Of a stretch of DNA of 28,484 bases, positions 23,558 to 28,484 are shown one piece after another. Made by a program: the position numbers and the translations under genes. The DNA is taken from NCBI GenBank assembly GCA_041608535.1, contig JBFISM010000035.1:1-28484 (forward strand), read 5' to 3'. Below the pieces are notes generated by a model. It saw only the letters and a list, made by a program, of their open reading frames with translations. It had not been told where the DNA came from and made no database searches. The stretch comes from JBFISM01 sp041608535. GTDB lineage: Bacteria; Actinomycetota; Acidimicrobiia; Spongiisociales; UBA5794. The stretch's first letter is position 1, and each line of letters opens with the position of its first letter.

Positions 23558-25171
23558 TCAGCGGCGGAACTCGTAGACCTTGTTCACGCCGTCGTCGGCG
23601 ACATAGATCGATCCGTTGGGTCCGATGTCGATGCCGGCCATCATCCCGAACGGGAAGAAGTTGTCGGGGACCCGGTCGGAGTAGTCGAGCCCGGTGATGG
23701 CCGGGGAGGCGGCGCCCGTGGCCAGATCGATGGCAGTGACCTGCCCCAGAGGCGGTTCCACGACGAGGAGCCGGTCGCCGTCGAGGGTCATGCCCTCTGG
23801 CAACACCAGTCCAGAAGTCAGCAACGTCGCTCCGCCGGCGTCGACGGCCCAGATGTTGCCGAGCGCCCAATCGCCGACGTACAGCGTGGCGCCATCCGAG
23901 GCGAGACCGAGCGGCACGGCGAGGCCGTCGATGAGCACATCGGTCGGATCCTCGACGTTGACGACGTTGCCGAAGAAGATCTGTCCCGCAACCACCTTGC
24001 TGCCGTGGCGGATCGCATTGGTGGGACCACCGAGGGTACGAACGTCCAGCGAAACGGCACCCGTTGCCGGATCGAACACCTGGACGGCGTTCCCCACACC
24101 GGTCGCAAGAATGAGTTGGTGGCCGTCGGCGTGAACGGTCGTCGCACCGGCGAAACCCGCACCGGGTGGCAGCGACACGTCGTACCACGCCGCCGAGGGC
24201 CGGCGATTGGTGGCGAATCCCTTCATCGAGAACACCTCGGGCACCCACACCGTTCCATTGGGAGAGACAGCCACGCCGCCGGGGAGCCCGAATCCCTCTC
24301 GGGTGAGGCCGGTGATGCCCCGACGATCGATACGCCAGAGCACGTTGTCGCCACCGGCGGCAGCGAAGATTCGGTCGGAGATGTCGAAGGCCATGTTGTC
24401 GATCGTGCCAGGAATGTCGAGCAGCACTTCATGGGCGTTGGCGCCGGAGAAGTCGACCTTGACCACCTGCCCGGCAGCGAGATTGACGGCGTGCAGCTCG
24501 CCGGCCGAATTGAACTTGGCGGCCGAGGTCACTCCGAGACCCCCAGCCACGACGTTGGCCGTCACCGGAAAGCCGCTGTCGACGTCGATCTGGAGGATCT
24601 CCCCGGTGAAGAACGACGGGGCGTAGAGGAAGCCGTCGGGACCAAAGTCGAAGGAGTTGATGAACAGGCTGTCGGAGAGCAGCGTCGGCGGAGCGACGAG
24701 GTCGGGGTCGAGCTCCCAGAAGCCCACCCCGAGGAACAGCTGGCTGGTGAAGAGTCGGCCGTCATCCGACATGGTGATCGGGTTGACACCGGGGCCTACG
24801 AACTGGCGGGTGACCGTGCCATCGGGCTCGAGCTTGCCGACATGCCCGGTGAGGATCTCGGTCCAATACACATTGCCGTCGTAGTCGATGAAGACGTCGT
24901 CCGGCCCGTGGACGCCGCGCTCGGGCCCGATTCGATCGAGCACGGCACCGGTCTCCGGGTCGTGGACGGTGATCTCGTCGCCAAAGACCGTGGCGATGTA
25001 TACGTTGCCGTCGACCGGGGAAACGTACAGGCCGTTCATGCTGTTCGTGGTTGCGGCCCGCCCCACCTGCTGCGCCTGGCCGACATGAAATGGCTCCGGG
25101 CGCTCGGTGGCGAGGGCCGGTGACCCGACAAGCAGCATGAGCGCGGCCATGAATGCGATACGTGTCCGCAT
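23558..25171 (-). CDS. Secreted beta-propeller protein (SMP-30/NHL-like)
   Basis: A 537-residue exported protein with a cleavable signal peptide (hydrophobic core about 5-20, probable cleavage after ALA near residue 21). The remainder consists of repeated propeller blades: NGLYVSPVDGNVYIAT, DDVFIDYDGNVYWTE, NSFDFGPDGFLYAPS, GGVAVSPNGTVWVPE, GLASDGATLYVGDW and GIDIGPNGSIYVADD. The repeated G-(V/I)-x-(V/I)-x-P-(D/N)-G-x-(V/I)-(Y/W)-V pattern matches NHL/SMP-30-type six- or seven-bladed propellers. Such proteins serve as lactonases, lyases or binding scaffolds; no metal site could be pinned down. The start ATG has GAAGGGGA upstream. It is divergent from the lipoprotein gene at 25336. Confidence 0.85.
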   Translation of the reverse strand: MRTRIAFMAALMLLVGSPALATERPEPFHVGQAQQVGRAATTNSMNGLYVSPVDGNVYIATVFGDEITVHDPETGAVLDRIGPERGVHGPDDVFIDYDGNVYWTEILTGHVGKLEPDGTVTRQFVGPGVNPITMSDDGRLFTSQLFLGVGFWELDPDLVAPPTLLSDSLFINSFDFGPDGFLYAPSFFTGEILQIDVDSGFPVTANVVAGGLGVTSAAKFNSAGELHAVNLAAGQVVKVDFSGANAHEVLLDIPGTIDNMAFDISDRIFAAAGGDNVLWRIDRRGITGLTREGFGLPGGVAVSPNGTVWVPEVFSMKGFATNRRPSAAWYDVSLPPGAGFAGATTVHADGHQLILATGVGNAVQVFDPATGAVSLDVRTLGGPTNAIRHGSKVVAGQIFFGNVVNVEDPTDVLIDGLAVPLGLASDGATLYVGDWALGNIWAVDAGGATLLTSGLVLPEGMTLDGDRLLVVEPPLGQVTAIDLATGAASPAITGLDYSDRVPDNFFPFGMMAGIDIGPNGSIYVADDGVNKVYEFRR

Positions 25172-25335
25172 GGCATTTTCCCCTTCCCCGGCGTGTCCAT
25201 CTGACCCTACCGATTCAGGTACCCACGATGTCGAGCAAAGTGGGTCCGGTGTGGCGATGCATGGGGGGCTTGTATCTGCTCTCCGATCTGCCAGTATCGC
25301 CGGGGCGCAACGCACCGAAGGGCCAGGTGAAGTTC

Positions 25336-26910
25336 ATGTCGAGATCGATCGCGCTCGTAATGCTCGGCGGGCTGCTGCTCGCTGCGTGCGGAGACGCACC
25401 GGCAGGGAGTGGAAGCTCACCCACGACCGATGCGCCGGACACGACGGCTGCCGCTCCCTCGACCATTGCGTCAGCGCCGACTCCGGCAGCGCCGCTCGCC
25501 ACGTACCGGTACACGATGACGTACGCCGGCATCGATCGCGACGGCACGGAAATCCACTTCAGCGTCAGCGGCGCCGTGGACGGCGACCGGCGGGTCGGAG
25601 AGATCCGGTACGCCGAGATCGACGACGGACCGATGACCGTGATCGTGCAGAGCCCCGTCGGCGTTGCAGTGCAGGCCCCATCGTCGGATCTCGTTTCGTC
25701 GGATGTCGCCATCGACCCGATGCAGTGGTACGACATCGCGGTTTTCGAGGAGGACGGTGCCGATGCGTTCTTCCTCGACACCACACCCACCGCTGCATCG
25801 CTGTGGGAGCTACTCGGTGTGGAACCCGAGCGCAGCTCCGGCGACGCCGGTGTCGTGGAACGTGCATTGGTGGACGAGACCCACATCCAGCCGCTGCGAA
25901 AGCGGAACACCATGTTCGCTCTGTTCGGCCGGAGCGACGAGCCATTGGAGCTCGCCACCGAGACCGACCCCGAGGGCAATCTGAGCAATGTCACCTTGAC
26001 CTCCACCGATCCCGACGAACCGGGCACGATATCGATCGTCATCACGGACCGCGGTGAGCCGGTGGACATCTTCGTTCCCGACAAGACCATCCCGGTGCCG
26101 ACCGAGGAGCAGGCGCCACCGCGCACCGTCCCGCCGGTGACAGTCCCACCGGTGACGATCGGCCCCGATGTCGAGGGCGTGCTCTTCCGTCTCAGCACTG
26201 CTGGCGGGTGGGAGCTACCCGAGAAGCCGGCTCGGGAGCTGTCGTTGACTGCCGACGGTGATCTGGTGCGCGCCATCAATCCCGATGTCTTCGCCTCCGC
26301 CGACGACTTCACCGTGCTCCAGGTCAATCCTCTGGGTGTCGAGCGGCTGGTGGCTGTGGTCGAGGACAGCGGGCTCTTGGATGCACCTGGGCTTCTCGAC
26401 GGCGGCGCCGGTGTGTCACCGACCGACGCCACCACCACGTTGTGGATGGGCGGCTGGCCGGTGCTGTCGATGGACCGAGTTGGCGAGGTCGACGGGTACA
26501 CCGAGGAGCAGCTCGAAGCCAGGGATCGGTTCGGCGAGGTGATCGCACGTCTCGAAGATCCGTCGTGGCTCGGTGACGACATCGTGGTCGATTGGGAGCC
26601 ATGGATCCCGGAAACGCTGACGGTGTTCGCCGGCGATGTGAGCCCGCGCGGCGGTGTGCCCCCGGATGCACCCTTTGCCCCGTGGCCGCTCGACACCCGG
26701 ATCGTCGACCTCGCATCCGACACGAGGCTCAACCCCTACGACGAAGAGGAGCTGGTGCTGTGCCTCACCGGAGAGCAAGTCGCACCCGTGTGGGGCTTGC
26801 TGACCGGCGTCAACAACGCCTACCTCCGCGTCGACGACGGCACCCAATGGGAGCTCACCTACTCCCTCGCCTGGCCGGGCTACGAGGGAAGGGGCCGCGG
26901 CTTCTGTTGA
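25336..26910 (+). CDS. Two-domain lipoprotein of unknown function
   Basis: A 524-residue lipoprotein. The signal peptide ends in lipobox LLAAC (Cys near residue 18), followed by a Ser/Thr/Ala/Pro tether (about 20-55). The first domain (about 56-250) is beta-rich, with strands such as YRYTMTYAG and LSNVTLTST, and loosely recalls LprG/LolA-type lipoproteins. A Pro-rich hinge (about 252-275, with a 15-bp tandem DNA repeat at 26128-26157 encoding VPPVT twice) separates it from a second domain (about 278-524) rich in Trp and acidic residues that I do not recognise. AGGTGA sits 5 nt before the ATG, which decides the start. A GGGGC/GCCCC stem follows the stop. Confidence 0.75.
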   Translation: MSRSIALVMLGGLLLAACGDAPAGSGSSPTTDAPDTTAAAPSTIASAPTPAAPLATYRYTMTYAGIDRDGTEIHFSVSGAVDGDRRVGEIRYAEIDDGPMTVIVQSPVGVAVQAPSSDLVSSDVAIDPMQWYDIAVFEEDGADAFFLDTTPTAASLWELLGVEPERSSGDAGVVERALVDETHIQPLRKRNTMFALFGRSDEPLELATETDPEGNLSNVTLTSTDPDEPGTISIVITDRGEPVDIFVPDKTIPVPTEEQAPPRTVPPVTVPPVTIGPDVEGVLFRLSTAGGWELPEKPARELSLTADGDLVRAINPDVFASADDFTVLQVNPLGVERLVAVVEDSGLLDAPGLLDGGAGVSPTDATTTLWMGGWPVLSMDRVGEVDGYTEEQLEARDRFGEVIARLEDPSWLGDDIVVDWEPWIPETLTVFAGDVSPRGGVPPDAPFAPWPLDTRIVDLASDTRLNPYDEEELVLCLTGEQVAPVWGLLTGVNNAYLRVDDGTQWELTYSLAWPGYEGRGRGFC

Positions 26911-26928
26911 TGGCTGGGGCCGGTGGCC

Positions 26929-26953
26929 GGGGCTCGCTCGAGCGGGTTGCCCC
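26929..26953 (+). terminator. Possible terminator stem after the lipoprotein gene
   Basis: GGGGC (26929-26933) and GCCCC (26949-26953) enclose the perfect palindrome CGCTCGAGCG (26935-26944), 19 bp after the stop codon. There is no U-run, so this is weak evidence. Confidence 0.3.
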
Positions 26954-27027
26954 GACGTCATCGGGCGCTGTCTCCGCAGGCGTACGCATGCCTTGATTGA
27001 GGTTCGAGTCGGGCAGGATTCGAGATA

Positions 27028-28484
27028 ATGGACGAGCGGTCCCAGATCGAGCGGGCCATCGCTGAGCAAGAGCGATTGCGCGGCACCGTGCCCGACTCGG
27101 TGATCGACACGACGATCGCGATCCTCCGCGAACGCCTCGCCGCAACGGAGACTCGCGGCGCTGCCCGCCGCAAGCACGTGACCGTGCTGTTCGCCGACGT
27201 AGCCGGGTTCACCGCACTCGCCGAAGCCCTGGACGCCGAGGAGGTGGCGGACCTGTTCGAGGTGGTTTGGGCCCGTCTCGACCGGATCATCACGGATCAT
27301 GGAGGCCGTATCGACAAGCACATCGGCGACGCTGTGATGGCACTGTGGGGCGCCGATGTCACCCGTGAGGAGGATGCGGAGAACGCCGTGCGCGCCGCGC
27401 TGGCGATGGGTGTTGCGATTGGGCAGGTAGCGGAGGAGACCGGTCACGCCGGCCGCTTCGATGTCCATATCGGCATCAACACCGGTCCTGTGCTGCTCGG
27501 CCACGTCGCGACGACTGCGGAGTTCACCGCCATGGGTGACACGGTGAATGTGGCGTCCCGGCTGGAGGAGGTGGCGCCCCCCGGAGGGATCCTGATCGGA
27601 CACGACACGTACCGCCACGTGCGCGGGGTCTTCTCGGTGAGCGAACAGCAGCCGCTGACCGTGAAGGGCAAGCGCGAGCCGCTGCGCACCTACCTGGTCA
27701 CCGGTACCCGGCCGCGAGCGTTTCGGGTTGCTGCCCGGGGTGTCGAGGGGATCGAGACCCGGATGGTGGGCCGCGACGCCGAACTCGCCTACTTGCAACA
27801 GGCGATGGCGCACGCCATCGAGCACCGCAGGGGTCGGGTGGTGATCGTCGTCGGTGATGCCGGACTCGGCAAGTCCCGGCTGCTCTTCGAGCTCATCGAC
27901 TGGCTCGAGCTGCAGAGAGATGACGTGCTGCTTCTCCAGGCGCGTATGGACGCCACCCATGCAGCGACGCCGTATGCGCTCATTCGGGAGCTGCTGTTCT
28001 TCCGGTTCGAGATCTCCGAGAACGACGATTGGGCGGTTGACAAGCTCGTCGCCGGCTTTGCCGAGCTGGGCGGGCTCGATGCGGCGGCGGCACACTTTGT
28101 GGCGCACCTCATCGGCATCGACGTGTCCGCCAGCGCCCATGTGTCGGGTCTGGTCGAGGACCCGAGACAGCTGCGGGACCGGGGGTCGCAAGCGGTGCTC
28201 GACCTGGTGCGGGCGATGGCGGACCGGCTGCCCGTTCTGGTGCTGCTCGAAGATGTCCAGTGGGCCGATCAGGCGTCGCTCGACCTCATCGACGAGCTCG
28301 GCGTGGACGTCGACGAGCGTGCGCTGGTGGTGGTGGCAACGGCGCGGCCGTCGCTGTTCGACCGCCGGGCCGACTGGGGAGCGGGCTCGGCGCGCATCGA
28401 GCTCGGGCCGCTGACGGCGGAGGCGAGCGCCGCCCAGGTGACCGATGTGCTGCGGCTTGCGGACGACGTGCCGGCACAGATGCG
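27028..28484 (+). CDS. Class IIIb nucleotidyl cyclase joined to an AAA ATPase domain (cut by window end)
   Basis: 485 codons of an open frame that continues past the window. After a short N-terminal helix region, residues about 48-225 are a class III cyclase catalytic domain. The metal-binding Asp57 (FADVAGFT) and Asp101 (KHIGDAVMALWG), the base-recognition Lys97, and Asn174 and Arg178 (GDTVNVASRLE) for the transition state are present. Thr167 replaces the usual adenine-contacting Asp, the hallmark of class IIIb (soluble-adenylyl-cyclase type). From about 246 an AAA_16-type ATPase begins, with Walker A GDAGLGKS (276-283) and Walker B LPVLVLLEDVQWAD (401-414). Cyclase-AAA proteins usually continue with TPR or regulator-like repeats. 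All catalytic residues are present, so cAMP synthesis is likely. ATG 27028 lacks a strong Shine-Dalgarno. Confidence 0.9.
   Translation, partial: MDERSQIERAIAEQERLRGTVPDSVIDTTIAILRERLAATETRGAARRKHVTVLFADVAGFTALAEALDAEEVADLFEVVWARLDRIITDHGGRIDKHIGDAVMALWGADVTREEDAENAVRAALAMGVAIGQVAEETGHAGRFDVHIGINTGPVLLGHVATTAEFTAMGDTVNVASRLEEVAPPGGILIGHDTYRHVRGVFSVSEQQPLTVKGKREPLRTYLVTGTRPRAFRVAARGVEGIETRMVGRDAELAYLQQAMAHAIEHRRGRVVIVVGDAGLGKSRLLFELIDWLELQRDDVLLLQARMDATHAATPYALIRELLFFRFEISENDDWAVDKLVAGFAELGGLDAAAAHFVAHLIGIDVSASAHVSGLVEDPRQLRDRGSQAVLDLVRAMADRLPVLVLLEDVQWADQASLDLIDELGVDVDERALVVVATARPSLFDRRADWGAGSARIELGPLTAEASAAQVTDVLRLADDVPAQM

Noticed and set aside
23492..25123. Long plus-strand open frame (543 codons)
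   Set aside because: It is antisense to the beta-propeller gene, with Glu/Gly/His/Asp-rich low-information sequence, no domain, and no ribosome site better than the real gene's.
25215..26732. Minus-strand Ser/Thr-rich open frame (505 codons)
   Set aside because: It is antisense to the two-domain lipoprotein, and its composition simply mirrors the GC-rich third positions of that gene.
26416..28191. Long minus-strand open frame (591 codons)
   Set aside because: It is antisense to both the lipoprotein and the cyclase gene, whose catalytic motifs are unmistakable. It has no recognisable motif of its own.

Overview
This is a high-G+C stretch of a bacterial chromosome. Codon use is strongly GC-rich, Shine-Dalgarno sites are GGAGG-like, and several lipoproteins have an '(A/G)-(A/S)-C' lipobox followed by long Thr/Ala/Pro linkers. 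Class III cyclase/AAA and cyclic-nucleotide-binding proteins are also present. Together these suggest an actinomycete, most like uncultured Acidimicrobiia/Ilumatobacter-type lineages. That placement is an inference from style, not from a marker gene. No rRNA, tRNA, CRISPR array, integrase or transposase was seen.

Layout. (1) 139-7434: assorted single genes. These are a SulP transporter with STAS and cNMP-binding-like domains, two small dimeric-barrel (ABM-type) proteins, a membrane-anchored protein, a zinc-free MDR oxidoreductase, a frameshifted DM13-domain protein, a protein with a C-terminal cNMP-binding domain, and a TetR regulator whose likely palindromic operator precedes the second small barrel protein. 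(2) 7483-15307, minus strand: a compact five-gene operon, read from right to left: free amidohydrolase, RbsC-type permease, lipoprotein substrate-binding protein, double-ABC ATPase, and an 823-residue protein in which a second RbsC-type permease is fused to a second amidohydrolase. Two junctions are ATGA stop/start overlaps. A perfect 14-bp palindrome with a central CG (LacI-family operator style) sits in the promoter region. (3) 15478-18073, minus: a membrane-anchored alpha/beta hydrolase and a Na+/Ca2+-exchanger-family antiporter, separated by a 406-bp gap full of hairpins. (4) 18332-26910: exported lipoproteins, an atypical SDR, a HAD-IB phosphatase, a Uma2-type nuclease-fold protein and a secreted beta-propeller. 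(5) 27028 to the window end: a class IIIb nucleotidyl cyclase joined to an AAA ATPase, cut by the window edge.

The centre of interest is the operon in (2). It encodes a full ABC importer of the ribose/nucleoside type plus two related metal-dependent amidohydrolases, one of them covalently attached to the cytoplasmic end of a permease subunit. The simplest reading is an uptake machine that hydrolyses or deaminates its cargo as it enters the cell, under control of a LacI-type repressor not encoded in the window. The substrate cannot be named from sequence; a nucleobase, nucleoside or other cyclic amidine/amide compound fits the enzyme family.
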